From Methylopila sp. M107 (GTDB lineage: Bacteria; Pseudomonadota; Alphaproteobacteria; Rhizobiales; Methylopilaceae): a DNA stretch of 64,000 nucleotides. The DNA is taken from positions 3,996,501-4,060,500 of the forward strand of contig NZ_ARWB01000001.1 in assembly GCF_000384475.1 (NCBI RefSeq), read 5' to 3'. The notes beneath the pieces were generated by a model, which made no database searches, was not told the origin of the DNA, and saw only the letters and a program-made list of their open reading frames with translations. A program made the translations under genes and the position numbers. Positions 16,687 through 25,959 of the stretch are shown here, piece by piece (within the stretch, counting starts at the first letter, position 1; the number at the start of each line of letters is the position of its first letter).

Positions 16687-18294
16687 ATGGCGATGGACGT
16701 GGACGACCGCCGGAGCGCATCCGCCGCGAGGGCGCTCGGCCGTTTCGGGCTGGGCGCCCGGCCGGGCGACCTGAAGCGCGTCGCGTCGGACCCTCGCGGC
16801 GCGGTGCGGGCCGAGATGATGGCGCCCGACGTCGCGCTGCTGCCGGACCCTTATCTCGTGTCGTCCGCCGATTACGCGCGGGCCTATCACGAGCGCAAGG
16901 CGCTGAAGCAGCTGCTGTCGGGGCGCGAGGTTCAGAAGTCGCGCAACGTGGTGATCGACGCGATGCGGGCGGACGGGCGCCTCTCGGCCGAGACGATCCG
17001 CGCGGTCGCGAGCGCCAAGACAGCCGCCGCGAAACCCGCCGCGATGGCGGACGATCCGGCCATGGACGGCCCGGACGAGCCGCGGATGGGCGCGATGGAC
17101 GGCGGCATGGACGCAAGGTCGGCGCCGCAGAAGCCCGGCAAGGCCGAGAGACTGGACCGCGATGCGCTGAAGCACGCCGGGGCGCCGGACCTGCCGGTCC
17201 AGCCGCTCTCCGACGAGATGGCGGCGCGGTTCGTCCGCGTCCGCAACGCCGACATCGGCTTCGTCGAGCGGCTCGTATCGTTCTGGGCCGACCACCTGAC
17301 GGTCTCGTCGCGGGTCGCGGCCTATCTGCGCTGGGTCGTCGGCGCCTATGAGCGCGAGGCGATCCGCCCGCATGTGTTCGGCCGGTTCGAGGACATGCTG
17401 CTCGCCTCCGCCAGGCATTCGGCGATGATGCGCTTCCTCGATTCGCAGAACTCGATCGGCCCGAACAGCGCAGTCGGCCGGCGCGGCCGCAAGGGGCTGA
17501 ACGAGAACTATGCGCGGGAGGTTATGGAGCTCCATACGGTGGGCGTCTCGGCCGGCTACAGCCAGCAGGACGTGATCGCGCTCGCCAAGGCGCTGACTGG
17601 CTGGACCATCGAGAAGCGCTACAAGGAGACCAATGTCAGCGCGTTCGAATACCGCCCCGAGGCGCATGAGCCGGGCGACCAGCGGATCCTCGGAAAGCTC
17701 TACAAAGACGGTGGCGTCGAGCAGGGCGAGGCGGCGCTGCGCGACCTCGCGCGCCATCCGGCGACGGCGCGTCGCGTCGCCGAGCGGCTCGCGACCGCCT
17801 TCGTCTCAGACGCTCCGCCGCCCGCGCTGGTTGACCGGCTCGAGCGGTCCTTCAACGACACCGGCGGGGACCTCAAGGAACTCGCCTCGACGCTGATCGC
17901 TTCCGACGAGGCCTGGGACGCGGCGCCCGCCAAGATGCGATCGCCGCAGGAGTTCGTGTTCGCGACCATCCGGCTGGTGAACCGCCAGCCCGACCCGGAC
18001 CGGCTGATCTCCGCGCTCGACACGCTCGGCCAGCCGATGTGGGGCGCGACCTCGCCGAAGGGATACTCGATCGTCGGGCGCGACTGGATCGCGCCCGACG
18101 CCCAGACCAACCGGCTCGATTTCGCGGTCGACCTCGCGCGCGACTACGCCGACTCGATCGACCCGAACGCGCGCGCCGAGGACGTTCTGGGCGCGGAGAT
18201 GAGCGACGAGACCCGCACGGCGGTGAAGCGCGCCGGCTCGCGCGAGCAGGCGCTCGCGCTGCTGATCATGTCCCCCGAGATGCAGAGGCGGTGA
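16687..18294 (+). CDS. DUF1800 family protein
   Basis: A 535-residue protein of the DUF1800 family. Features include the N-terminal RALGRFGLGARPGDL, LVSFWADHLTV, the Arg/Asn-rich GLNENYAREVMELHTVGV and ALTGWTI motifs, and SPQEFVFATIRL toward the C-terminus, all typical. The family's biochemical function is not established. It is followed by a DUF1501 gene after 2 bases; the two families are commonly paired, and the DUF1501 partner carries a Tat-like signal, hinting at an exported complex. No signal peptide is obvious on this protein. It is divergent from ftsK. Confidence 0.85.
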   Translation: MAMDVDDRRSASAARALGRFGLGARPGDLKRVASDPRGAVRAEMMAPDVALLPDPYLVSSADYARAYHERKALKQLLSGREVQKSRNVVIDAMRADGRLSAETIRAVASAKTAAAKPAAMADDPAMDGPDEPRMGAMDGGMDARSAPQKPGKAERLDRDALKHAGAPDLPVQPLSDEMAARFVRVRNADIGFVERLVSFWADHLTVSSRVAAYLRWVVGAYEREAIRPHVFGRFEDMLLASARHSAMMRFLDSQNSIGPNSAVGRRGRKGLNENYAREVMELHTVGVSAGYSQQDVIALAKALTGWTIEKRYKETNVSAFEYRPEAHEPGDQRILGKLYKDGGVEQGEAALRDLARHPATARRVAERLATAFVSDAPPPALVDRLERSFNDTGGDLKELASTLIASDEAWDAAPAKMRSPQEFVFATIRLVNRQPDPDRLISALDTLGQPMWGATSPKGYSIVGRDWIAPDAQTNRLDFAVDLARDYADSIDPNARAEDVLGAEMSDETRTAVKRAGSREQALALLIMSPEMQRR

Positions 18295-18296
18295 CG

Positions 18297-19544
18297 ATGG
18301 GACGCGACTTCATCGACTTCGGCCGCCGCGACGCGGTCATCTGCCCGAACCGCCGCGTGTTCCTGGCCGGCGCGACCTCGCTGACCGCGGCCCTGATGGC
18401 GCCGCGGATCGCGAGCGCCGCCGGCGCGCGGGACCCGCGCCTCGTCGTGGTGATCCTGCGCGGGGCGCTCGATGGGCTCTCGGCCGCGCCGCCGGTCGGC
18501 GACCCGACCTACGCGTCGCTTAGGCCCGACATCGCGGTCAGGCTCGGCGGAGCGAACGGCGCGCTGCCGCTCGACGGCATGTTCGCGCTCAACCCGGCGC
18601 TGCAGAAGCTCCACGCCATGGTGCAGGGCGGCGACGCGCTGGTGGTCCACGCGGTCGCCAACGGCTATCGCGACCGCTCCCATTTCGACGGGCAGGACGC
18701 GCTGGAGAACGGCACGGTCAATCGGGCGCTCGACACCGGCTGGCTGAACCGCGCGATGGCGGCGCTGCCCGCGCTCGACCGAATCGCGCCCGCCAAGGGG
18801 CTCGGCGTCGGCGCGACCGTGCCGCTCATCCTGCGCGGGGCCTCGCCCGTGGTCTCCTGGGTCCCGCCAAAACTCGACGCCGCCAAGGAGGACACGATCG
18901 ACCGGCTCGCTGCGCTCTACGCCGCCCGCGATCCGGAACTCGCGCGCGCCTTCGAGGCCGGGGTCGAGACCGACAAGATCGCGATGGCGAGCGGGATGGA
19001 CGACAAGACGCCGGGCCTGAAGCGGCTGCAAGCCGGCTTCGTGACGCTCGCGGCGGGCGCCGCGCGGCTGATGGCTGCCGAGGGCGGTCCGCGCGTCGCG
19101 GCGCTCAGCTATGACGGCTGGGACACCCATGTGAAGGAAGGCTCCAGCGACGGCCGTCTCGCGGGGCTCCTCGGCGCGCTCGACCTTGCGCTCGACACGC
19201 TGAAGACCGGGCTCGGCGACGGCTGGAAGGACACGGCCGTCGTGGTGGTGACCGAGTTCGGCCGCGCCGCGCGCGAGAACGGCGCCGACGGCACCGACCA
19301 CGGCACCGGCACGGTCGCGTTCCTGCTCGGCGGCGCGGTGAAGGGCGGTAGGGTGATCGCCGATTGGCCGGGCCTGAAGGATGCGGAACTGTTCGAAAAC
19401 CGCGACCTCGCCCCGACCACGGACCTCCGCGCGATCCTGAAGGGTGTTTTGGGCGACCACCTCGGCCTGTCCGAGACGGCGTTGGCCGAGACGGTGTTTC
19501 CAGAGAGCGAGGCGGTCAAGCCGTATCGGGGGCTGATCGTCTGA
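18297..19544 (+). CDS. DUF1501 family exported protein
   Basis: A 415-residue protein of the DUF1501 (sulfatase-like fold) family. The N-terminus has a twin-arginine-like signal, NRRVFLAGATSLTAALMAP followed by RIASAAG, so periplasmic export by Tat is likely. Core features are LVVVILRGALDGLSAAPP, YRDRSHFDGQDALENG, VVVVTEFGRAARENG and TDHGTGTVAFLLGG, resembling alkaline-phosphatase-superfamily metal sites. Start ATG at 18297, 2 bases after the DUF1800 stop. Function is unknown; co-transcription with DUF1800 is very likely. Confidence 0.86.
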   Translation: MGRDFIDFGRRDAVICPNRRVFLAGATSLTAALMAPRIASAAGARDPRLVVVILRGALDGLSAAPPVGDPTYASLRPDIAVRLGGANGALPLDGMFALNPALQKLHAMVQGGDALVVHAVANGYRDRSHFDGQDALENGTVNRALDTGWLNRAMAALPALDRIAPAKGLGVGATVPLILRGASPVVSWVPPKLDAAKEDTIDRLAALYAARDPELARAFEAGVETDKIAMASGMDDKTPGLKRLQAGFVTLAAGAARLMAAEGGPRVAALSYDGWDTHVKEGSSDGRLAGLLGALDLALDTLKTGLGDGWKDTAVVVVTEFGRAARENGADGTDHGTGTVAFLLGGAVKGGRVIADWPGLKDAELFENRDLAPTTDLRAILKGVLGDHLGLSETALAETVFPESEAVKPYRGLIV

Positions 19545-19584
19545 GGGGCTTGGCGAAATCGGGATCGCCGCCGCCGCTGTCTCG

Positions 19585-19603
19585 GGTATGATATGGTCAT
19601 ACC
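19585..19603. promoter_or_regulatory. Inverted repeat upstream of parDE (likely antitoxin operator)
   Basis: GGTATGA-TATGG-TCATACC is a perfect 7-bp inverted repeat 22 bases upstream of the antitoxin start. ParD-type ribbon-helix-helix antitoxins usually bind such repeats to repress their own operon. Confidence 0.7.
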
Positions 19604-19625
19604 AGAAGATCGGGAGGGACGATCC

Positions 19626-19907
19626 ATGGCCGCGACCGAGAAGCGAACCTTCAGCCTTCCGAGCGAGCACGCCGCGTTCATCGACCGGCTCGTGGCGTCC
19701 GGCGCCTATGCGTCCGCGAGCGAGGTGGTCCGGGCGGGGCTGCGGGCCCTAGAGGAGCGCGACGCCGCCGTCGAGCGCTGGCTTCGCGAGGAGGTCGCGC
19801 CGACCTATGACCGGATGAAGGCGGACCCCGGCAGCGCCATTACGCCGGACGAGATGGCCGGACGGGCCGCCAGGCGCCACGCTGCGCGCGTGAAGGGCGG
19901 GGCGTGA
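19626..19907 (+). CDS. parD: ParD-family antitoxin (ribbon-helix-helix)
   Basis: A 93-residue antitoxin of the ParD/CopG class. The N-terminus KRTFSLPSEHAAFIDRLVASG gives the DNA-binding ribbon and first helix, followed by ASASEVVRAGLRALEERDAA, the family signature. The C-terminal part wraps the toxin. The start at 19626 (GGGAGG upstream) is chosen over an upstream in-frame methionine because it fits the family. Its stop overlaps the GTG start of the toxin gene. A close paralogue lies at 26670-26951. Confidence 0.9.
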   Translation: MAATEKRTFSLPSEHAAFIDRLVASGAYASASEVVRAGLRALEERDAAVERWLREEVAPTYDRMKADPGSAITPDEMAGRAARRHAARVKGGA

Positions 19908-20203
19908 AGCGGCGAAAGGTCGTTTACGCGGCTGAGGCCGGCGACGACCTTGACTGGATTTACGCGACGGTCGCGACGGCCAGCGATCCGGTCACGGCCA
20001 ACGATTACGACCGCCGCATCCGAAGCTCTTGCGAGAGGCTGGAGACGGCGTCCGAGCGCGGCCATCGGCGCGACGATATCCGGCCGGGCCTGCGCATCGT
20101 CGGTTTCGAGAAGCGCGTGACGATCGCGTTCGCCGTTGAGGCGGACACGGTGCTGATCCTGCGCGTCTTCTACGGCGGCGTGGACTGGGAAGCCGCGTTC
20201 TGA
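19904..20203 (+). CDS. parE: ParE-family toxin
   Basis: A 99-residue RelE/ParE-superfamily toxin, expected to poison DNA gyrase or another target. It has the compact fold pattern: KVVYAAEAGDDLDWIYATVA helix, SCERLETASERGHRRDDIRPGLR, and strands VTIAFAVEADTVLILRVFYGG. Starts at GTG 19904 with a 4-base overlap with parD, so translation is coupled. This is the only one of three toxin genes in the window that looks intact. Confidence 0.87.
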   Translation: MKRRKVVYAAEAGDDLDWIYATVATASDPVTANDYDRRIRSSCERLETASERGHRRDDIRPGLRIVGFEKRVTIAFAVEADTVLILRVFYGGVDWEAAF

Positions 20204-20215
20204 CCGCGGCCCGCC

Positions 20216-20410
20216 TTACGCCAGCTTGTCGACGGCGCCGCCGACGCCGGCTTCGGTCAGAGCCTTGGTGGTCTCGACCGTCTGCGACACCATGTCGGCG
20301 ATCAGCTGGGTCTGCTCGTTTGCGATCCTGAGCGCGGCGATCTGGAATCCGTCGCGGGTCTGCTGGGCGGTCCCGGCGACGGCCGAGGCGGCGAGAGACG
20401 AGACGTCCAT
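20216..20410 (-). CDS. YjfB-like small protein
   Basis: A 64-residue protein: MDVSSLAASAVAGTAQQTRD followed by a helical stretch IAALRIANEQTQLIADMVSQ. This resembles the YjfB family, annotated as putative motility proteins, whose function is not established. A good ribosome site (AGGAGAG) lies 7 bases before the ATG. It is convergent with parE 13 bases away. Confidence 0.65.
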   Translation of the reverse strand: MDVSSLAASAVAGTAQQTRDGFQIAALRIANEQTQLIADMVSQTVETTKALTEAGVGGAVDKLA

Positions 20411-20542
20411 GGGCTTCTCTCCTGTTCGTGGCCTTTGCGGCCGGGAGAATGCCTTGAAGACGTCAAGCCGCGGTTAAGCAGGCTGTTACAATGCGCGGGA
20501 CCGGCGGATGAAGGGAGAAGAACCGCGTGAAAACGCTGTTCC

Positions 20543-20640
20543 GTCATTCCGGCCGCAGGGCCGGAATCCAGAAACACACCGGATTCCGAAGTTCGAAGAC
20601 CTCAATGTTTCTGGATCCCGGGCCAAGCCCGGGATGACGG
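20543..20640. repeat. R3-like double-hairpin repeat
   Basis: Starts GTCATTCCGGCCGCAGGGCC and ends GGCCAAGCCCGGGATGACGG: two terminal hairpins with TCATTCC / GGATGACGG ends, about 98 bases, a divergent member of the R3 group. Confidence 0.8.
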
Positions 20641-20668
20641 CGGCGGCGCAGTCCGTCGATTTGGCCGA

Positions 20669-21547
20669 TCAGCGCGTCGGGACCGGGTGCTCGCCGCGAT
20701 AATCGTAGAAGCCGCGCTGGGTCTTGCGGCCGAGCCAGCCGGCCTCGACATATTTCACCAGCAGCGGGCAGGGGCGGTACTTCGAATCCGCCAGGCCTTC
20801 GTGCAGCACCTGCATGACCGAGAGACACGTGTCGAGGCCGATGAAGTCGGCGAGCTGCAGCGGGCCCATCGGGTGGTTGGCGCCGAGCCGCATCGCGGTG
20901 TCGATCGCGTCGACCGAGCCGACGCCCTCGTAGAGCGTGTAGATCGCCTCGTTGATCATCGGCAGCAGGATGCGGTTGACCATGAAGGCCGGAAAGTCTT
21001 CCGAGACCGCCACAGACTTGCCGAGCTTGTCGATCAGCACCTTGGCGGCGTCGAAGGTCTCGTCCTCGGTCGCGATGCCACGGATCAGCTCGACGAGCTG
21101 CATCAGCGGGACCGGGTTCATGAAGTGGATCCCGATGAACCGCTCCGGCCGGTCGGTGGAGGCGGCGAGCCGGGTGATCGAGATCGACGAGGTGTTGGAC
21201 GCCACCATCGTCTCAGGCTTCAGCTGCGGGCAGAGCTCGGTGAAGATCTTGCGCTTGATCTGCTCGTTCTCGGTCGCGGCCTCGATGACGAGGTCGCAGT
21301 CCTTGAAGTCGCCGAGCCCCCCGACCGGCTTGATGCGGCCGAGCGCCGCCTTGCGGGCGTCGTCGGTGACCTGACCCTTGCCGACCTGCCGCTGCAGGTT
21401 GCCGTCGATGACGTCGACGCCGGCCTTGGCGCGATCGGCCGAGACGTCCGCGAGCGTGATGTCGAGGCCGGCGAGCGAGCAGACATGCGCGATTCCCGAG
21501 CCCATCTGGCCCGCGCCGATCACGCCGATCTTGTTGATGGTGGCCAT
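20669..21547 (-). CDS. hbd: 3-hydroxybutyryl-CoA dehydrogenase
   Basis: A 292-residue NAD(P)-dependent enzyme converting acetoacetyl-CoA and 3-hydroxybutyryl-CoA. The Rossmann motif [17 protein letters not shown] is at the N-terminus; [11 protein letters not shown] and [16 protein letters not shown] carry the active-site Ser and His; [18 protein letters not shown] opens the C-terminal helical domain. The start MATINK at 21547 is preferred to one 9 codons upstream. It lies downstream of etfBA on the same strand, a frequent arrangement in Rhizobiales, fitting fatty acid or PHB metabolism. Confidence 0.93.
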   Translation of the reverse strand: MATINKIGVIGAGQMGSGIAHVCSLAGLDITLADVSADRAKAGVDVIDGNLQRQVGKGQVTDDARKAALGRIKPVGGLGDFKDCDLVIEAATENEQIKRKIFTELCPQLKPETMVASNTSSISITRLAASTDRPERFIGIHFMNPVPLMQLVELIRGIATEDETFDAAKVLIDKLGKSVAVSEDFPAFMVNRILLPMINEAIYTLYEGVGSVDAIDTAMRLGANHPMGPLQLADFIGLDTCLSVMQVLHEGLADSKYRPCPLLVKYVEAGWLGRKTQRGFYDYRGEHPVPTR

Positions 21548-21682
21548 GGGTCGGTTGAACCGCCTCTGTTGCATGCCAGGTAAAAGTCCGCGGCGCGATC
21601 TTACGTGCCGCGCTGCACAATGCCAGTCATGCGATCCGCTACTCGACCAAAGTCTGCAGCGGATCGCCGAGGGACGTCGGCC

Positions 21683-22627
21683 TTACTTGCCGATCTTGGC
21701 GAGTTCCTCGCGCAGCTCCGGCACGGCGACGAACAGGTCCGCCACGAGGCCGTAGTCGGCGACCTGGAAGATCGGCGCCTCCTCGTCCTTGTTGATCGCG
21801 ACGATGACCTTCGAGTCCTTCATGCCCGCGAGATGCTGGATCGCGCCCGAGATGCCGAGCGCGACGTAGAGCTCCGGCGCGACGACCTTGCCGGTCTGGC
21901 CGACCTGCTGGTCGTTCGGGGCGTAGCCGCTGTCCACCGCCGCGCGCGACGCGCCGATCGCGGCGCCGAGCTGGTCGGCGAGCGGCTCGATGACTTCCTT
22001 GAACTTTTCCGACGAGCCGAGGGCCCGGCCGCCCGAGACGATGATCTTGGCGGAGCCCAGCTCCGGACGGTCGGACTTGGTGAGGTCCTCGCCGACGAAA
22101 CGCGACAGGCCGGGATCGGCCGCCGCCGCGACGTCCTCGACCGCGGCCGAGCCGCCTTCGCCGGTCGCCTGGAACGCCGCGGTGCGGACCGTGACGATCT
22201 TCTTGGCGTCCTTCGACTTCACCGTCTGGATGGCGTTGCCGGCATAGACCGGGCGCTCGAACGTGTCGGGCGCCTCGACCTTGGAGATGTCCGAGATCTG
22301 CATCACGTCGAGCTTGGCGGCGACGCGCGGCAGGATGTTCTTCCCCGTGGTTGAGGACGACGACACCAGCGCGTCATAGCCGTCGATCAGGCCGAGGATC
22401 AGCGCCGCGAAGGGCTCCGCGAGGCCGTGGGCGTATTGGTCGCCGGAGGCGACCAGCACCTTCTCGACGCCGTCGAGCTTGGCGGCGGCCTCCGCCGCGC
22501 CCTTCGGCGAGGCGCCGGCGACCAGGATGTGGACCGGCGAGCCGATCTGTTTGGCGGCGGTCAGCGCCTTGGCGGTGGCGTCGCCGAGGGTGTCTTCGTG
22601 ATGGTCCGCGAGCAGCAGGATCGCCAT
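21683..22627 (-). CDS. etfA: Electron transfer flavoprotein, alpha subunit
   Basis: A 314-residue FAD-binding subunit that passes electrons from acyl-CoA and other dehydrogenases to ETF:quinone oxidoreductase. The C-terminal FAD domain is clear: [61 protein letters not shown], and [19 protein letters not shown]. It begins 2 bases after the etfB stop and is translationally coupled. Cytoplasmic. Confidence 0.96.
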   Translation of the reverse strand: MAILLLADHHEDTLGDATAKALTAAKQIGSPVHILVAGASPKGAAEAAAKLDGVEKVLVASGDQYAHGLAEPFAALILGLIDGYDALVSSSSTTGKNILPRVAAKLDVMQISDISKVEAPDTFERPVYAGNAIQTVKSKDAKKIVTVRTAAFQATGEGGSAAVEDVAAAADPGLSRFVGEDLTKSDRPELGSAKIIVSGGRALGSSEKFKEVIEPLADQLGAAIGASRAAVDSGYAPNDQQVGQTGKVVAPELYVALGISGAIQHLAGMKDSKVIVAINKDEEAPIFQVADYGLVADLFVAVPELREELAKIGK

Positions 22628-22629
22628 GG

Positions 22630-23379
22630 TCAGATCACTCCGGCTTCGTTCTTGAGCTTGCCGACGAGCTCGGCGACGGAGCCGACCTTGGCGCCGGCCT
22701 CGCGCTTCGCCGGCTCGACGGTCTTTAGGACTTCGAGACGCGGGCTCACGTCGACGCCGAGATCGGCCGCCGACTTCTCGTCGATCGGCTTCTTCTTGGC
22801 TTTCATGATGTTCGGCAGCGAGGCGTAGCGCGGCTCGTTGAGGCGAAGGTCCGTCGTCACCACCGCGGGGAGCTTCAGCCCGACCGTCTGCAGGCCGCCG
22901 TCGACCTCGCGGGTGACCTCGACGCCGTCGCCGCCGGGCGCGACCTTGGACGCAAACGTGCCCTGCGGCCAGTCGAGCAAAGCGGCCAGCATCTGGCCTG
23001 TCTGGTTGCAGTCGTCGTCGATCGCCTGCTTGCCCATGATGACGAGCTGCGGCGCTTCTTCCGCGACGATCTTGGCGAGAATCTTGGCGACGGCGAGAGG
23101 TTCGGTCAGGCCGTCGGTCTTCACGAGAATCCCACGGTCGCCGCCCATGGCGAGGCCGGTGCGGATGGTCTCGGCGGCCTGGGCGGGCCCGATCGACACG
23201 ATCACGACCTCGGTCGCGGTCCCGGCTTCCTTGAGGCGGAGCGCCTCTTCGACGGCGATCTCGTCGAACGGGTTCATCGACATCTTGACGTTGGCGAGCT
23301 CGACGCCGGAACCGTCGGATTTGACGCGGATCTTGACGTTGTAATCGACCACGCGCTTGACCGGCACCAATACCTTCAT
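22630..23379 (-). CDS. etfB: Electron transfer flavoprotein, beta subunit
   Basis: A 249-residue partner of EtfA carrying AMP. The signature is present: [19 protein letters not shown] at the N-terminus, [37 protein letters not shown] and the EtfB recognition region [20 protein letters not shown]. The start is the methionine of MKVLVP at 23379, four codons inside a longer frame. First gene of an etfB-etfA-hbd run on the minus strand. Confidence 0.96.
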   Translation of the reverse strand: MKVLVPVKRVVDYNVKIRVKSDGSGVELANVKMSMNPFDEIAVEEALRLKEAGTATEVVIVSIGPAQAAETIRTGLAMGGDRGILVKTDGLTEPLAVAKILAKIVAEEAPQLVIMGKQAIDDDCNQTGQMLAALLDWPQGTFASKVAPGGDGVEVTREVDGGLQTVGLKLPAVVTTDLRLNEPRYASLPNIMKAKKKPIDEKSAADLGVDVSPRLEVLKTVEPAKREAGAKVGSVAELVGKLKNEAGVI

Positions 23380-23548
23380 CGGGTCGTCCACCTTACGAAA
23401 ATTGCCATCTGTCTCTTCGCCCGCAAACGTCGGCGGATGCGCGACGGCGGCGGCGCCTCTCTAGATAGGCGGCACGAAGCGGCGGACAGTAGGGGCCGGC
23501 AAAGCCCCAAGTCAACGCCGAGTGTGCGCTGCGAAATGATCCGAAGGT

Positions 23549-24502
23549 CTAAGCGTTGGAGGTGTTCGAAGCCGATGGCGGCGTGTCCGGAGGCGCCGGA
23601 TCGTCAGTCTCGGGACGCTTGGCCAGCGCCGGGACTTTTGCGGTCATGGCGGTCGCGAGGCCCTCGAGAAAGTCGAGCGTCAGCCGGCGGATCGCCGGCG
23701 TGTCCTGGTCGAATCCCGTCTGCCGGCATCGGCTCTTGATCGCCATGAGCTCGATCAGCGCCTGCGACCGGAACAGCTCGCGATCGTACCAGTCGAAGAA
23801 CGCCGCGTTGCCCAGGCGGTCGGCCTCGATGCGGCCCTCCGCGCGCGCATGGTTCCGGGCGCAATTGGCCGCGTAGGCGAAGCAGCATTCCTGGAAGGCG
23901 CGGTCCTCCGCGCGCACCGAAAAGCGCCGCGTCGCAAGGTCGGGGAGCGTCCACTCTGTCATGGCGACTTCGCCGGCCCGGATCGCGGCGAGGCGCCCCA
24001 GCAGACCCTTCTCGCCGTGGACGAACTCGTGGAGGTCCGGCGGCTCGCCCGCGAGCCTGCGCATCCGCCCCGGCTCGCGCGCGCATTCATATTTGCGCCA
24101 GGCCCAGCGCTTGAGCCGCGCCGACCGCAGGTAGTCCGCCTCGGTGAACACGCCGATATGCGCGAGCAGGATCGGGCGGGCCAGCTTGGCGCGGGGCGGC
24201 TTGTAGGGGCCCTCGACGATCCGCAGCTCGAAGTCGACGCCGAGCGCCTCCAGCGCGGCGCCGACATTATCGCGCAACCGCGCGAGGCGCGCGCCGAGGT
24301 TGCGATCGAGCCGGCGCGCGAACAGGAAGCAGTCGAGGTCCACCATCCGGGACGGGACCCACTCATAGACTGCGCTGGAGTTCCCGATCAGCGCCAGATC
24401 CTCGACCGCGCCTTCGTCCAGCAGGGCTATCAGCTGCGCGCGGGCGACGCCGACGGCCCGCGTCACCGCCTCGGGGGCGGGCCCGATGGCTTCCTCAGGC
24501 AT
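23549..24502 (-). CDS. Probable nucleotidyltransferase-fold protein, unknown role
   Basis: A 317-residue protein. The segment LALIGNSSAVYEWVPSRMVD then LDCF fits the polymerase-beta nucleotidyltransferase pattern: G-N-S, then a D-x-D eleven residues later. FELRIVEG may supply the third acidic residue. The C-terminal half is mostly helical with many Arg/Cys/Trp residues, and a Pro/Ser-rich tail closes the protein. Family assignment is by motif only. It is divergent from a three-TM protein gene, sharing a 90-base promoter region, and sits between etfB and the rhomboid gene. Confidence 0.6.
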   Translation of the reverse strand: MPEEAIGPAPEAVTRAVGVARAQLIALLDEGAVEDLALIGNSSAVYEWVPSRMVDLDCFLFARRLDRNLGARLARLRDNVGAALEALGVDFELRIVEGPYKPPRAKLARPILLAHIGVFTEADYLRSARLKRWAWRKYECAREPGRMRRLAGEPPDLHEFVHGEKGLLGRLAAIRAGEVAMTEWTLPDLATRRFSVRAEDRAFQECCFAYAANCARNHARAEGRIEADRLGNAAFFDWYDRELFRSQALIELMAIKSRCRQTGFDQDTPAIRRLTLDFLEGLATAMTAKVPALAKRPETDDPAPPDTPPSASNTSNA

Positions 24503-24592
24503 GGGACTGGTCAGGCATGGCGCGTACTATTCGCGTGCGAGATTGCTTGGCGCAGTTAAGCTGACCTCCGCGATCCATTCTGGGCGAAAGTC

Positions 24593-25090
24593 ATGACGCA
24601 AGTGACGGACAAGACCGGCACGCCGGAACAGCTTCACGATGACCTGTGGGGAATGTATCAGGAGAACGTCAGCCAGTCGCGCCATCATGAAGACCAACGA
24701 TCGAGCGTCGCGGGCACGCTGCTCACGATCGCCGGCGCCGTGGTCAGCCTGATCACGTTCAAGAACAAGATCGGGCCCTTCGACCTGCCGCTGACCATAC
24801 TCATGACGGCGATCGGCATTTTCGGGATGATGTTTTCCTACAAGCAGTACGAGCGCTCGTGCCTGCATCTCGAGCGCGCGCGCCAGTATCGCGACGCCGT
24901 CGACGCGTTCTTCGAAGGCGGGCCGGTGAAGACCATCAAACTGGCCGCCGACGCCAAGAACGCCGAAGCGTTTCCGCGCTTCTCGAAGCTGCGGCTCAAC
25001 GTGTTCTGGATGTCGCTCTACGGACTGATCGCGCTGCTCGGCGTGATCCTGACGGGGGTCGCGATCTTCTGGCCGGTGACCGCGGCGTAG
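24593..25090 (+). CDS. Three-TM membrane protein (SLATT/RipA-like)
   Basis: A 165-residue inner-membrane protein. Hydrophobic helices lie at about residues 37-56, 64-82 and 137-162. The first is preceded by a soluble segment, LWGMYQENVSQSRHHEDQRS, and the second is followed by a long helix, YERSCLHLERARQYRDAVDAFF. This layout recalls SLATT and RipA-type membrane proteins; SLATT proteins pair with nucleotide-signalling enzymes in some defence systems. The assignment is by architecture. It is divergent from the nucleotidyltransferase-like gene at 23549-24502. Confidence 0.6.
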   Translation: MTQVTDKTGTPEQLHDDLWGMYQENVSQSRHHEDQRSSVAGTLLTIAGAVVSLITFKNKIGPFDLPLTILMTAIGIFGMMFSYKQYERSCLHLERARQYRDAVDAFFEGGPVKTIKLAADAKNAEAFPRFSKLRLNVFWMSLYGLIALLGVILTGVAIFWPVTAA

Positions 25091-25106
25091 ATTTCCCGCG
25101 CTTAGC

Positions 25107-25844
25107 TCAGGCCGGGCCCTGCGCCGGCCGTTCGCCGCGGCGCTGGATGCGGGCGCGGAGGTCCCGGTCGAACAGCCGCACGTCCGGGCGCTTCAGCGCG
25201 ATCACCAGCACGGCGCCGGTGACGAAGCCGCCGACATGCGCCCACCAGGCGATGTCGGTCGCGCCCGACAGCAGCGCGTTGCCGGCCTGGAACACGCCCC
25301 ACGCGCCGATGATCCAGAAGGCGCGCAGCCGGAGCGGCACGCGATAGAACAGCAGCACCCAGACCTTCACCTGCGGGTGCAGCATGACATAGGCCGCGAC
25401 CACGCCCGACACGACGCCCGAGGCGCCGACCAACGGCGCGTCGACATTGGCCGCGCTCGCCGCGTGGGCGAGGCCCGCTCCGACGCCGCACAGCAGCAGG
25501 AAGATCACGTAGCGCAGGTGCCCGAGGTCGTCCTCGACATTGTCGCCGAACACCCAGAGGAACAGCATGTTGCCGGCGAGATGGACGAAGCCGCCGTGCA
25601 GGAACAGGGATGTGCCGAGCGTCGTCCATGCCGGCACGAAGGCGTAGCCCGCCGGCAGCACCGCGTCGCCGAACAGGACGCTCGGGATCAGGCCGAACGA
25701 CACCACGGCCCAGCCGCGCTCGGGCGCGACCCAGCCGGACTGGAACAGGACGTAGATCAGCGTGCAGGCGGCGATGAAGCCATAGGTCACCCATGGCCGC
25801 TTGATGCGGCGCACGGGAGCGTCGTCCAGGATCGGGACGAACAT
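25107..25844 (-). CDS. Rhomboid-family intramembrane serine protease
   Basis: A 245-residue polytopic protein. The catalytic serine is in GASGVVSGVVAAY and the catalytic histidine in WWAHVGGFVTGAV; the N-terminal half has the family's LHGGFVHLAGNMLFLWVFGD with the H-x-x-x-N motif. About six to seven helices. Substrate is unknown. It is convergent with the three-TM gene 16 bases away and upstream of the cobalamin adenosyltransferase on the opposite-facing side of the etf cluster, a common Rhizobiales setting. Confidence 0.88.
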   Translation of the reverse strand: MFVPILDDAPVRRIKRPWVTYGFIAACTLIYVLFQSGWVAPERGWAVVSFGLIPSVLFGDAVLPAGYAFVPAWTTLGTSLFLHGGFVHLAGNMLFLWVFGDNVEDDLGHLRYVIFLLLCGVGAGLAHAASAANVDAPLVGASGVVSGVVAAYVMLHPQVKVWVLLFYRVPLRLRAFWIIGAWGVFQAGNALLSGATDIAWWAHVGGFVTGAVLVIALKRPDVRLFDRDLRARIQRRGERPAQGPA

Positions 25845-25959
25845 GGGCGTCCAAGGGCTCGGGGACGCGGGCGGAGTTGCCTCGCATCTCGACGAAACTA
25901 TGGCGAGGCGCGGGGCCCCAGTTCAAGGCCTGCGCGGCTGGCGGCGCCGGTTCGCGCGG

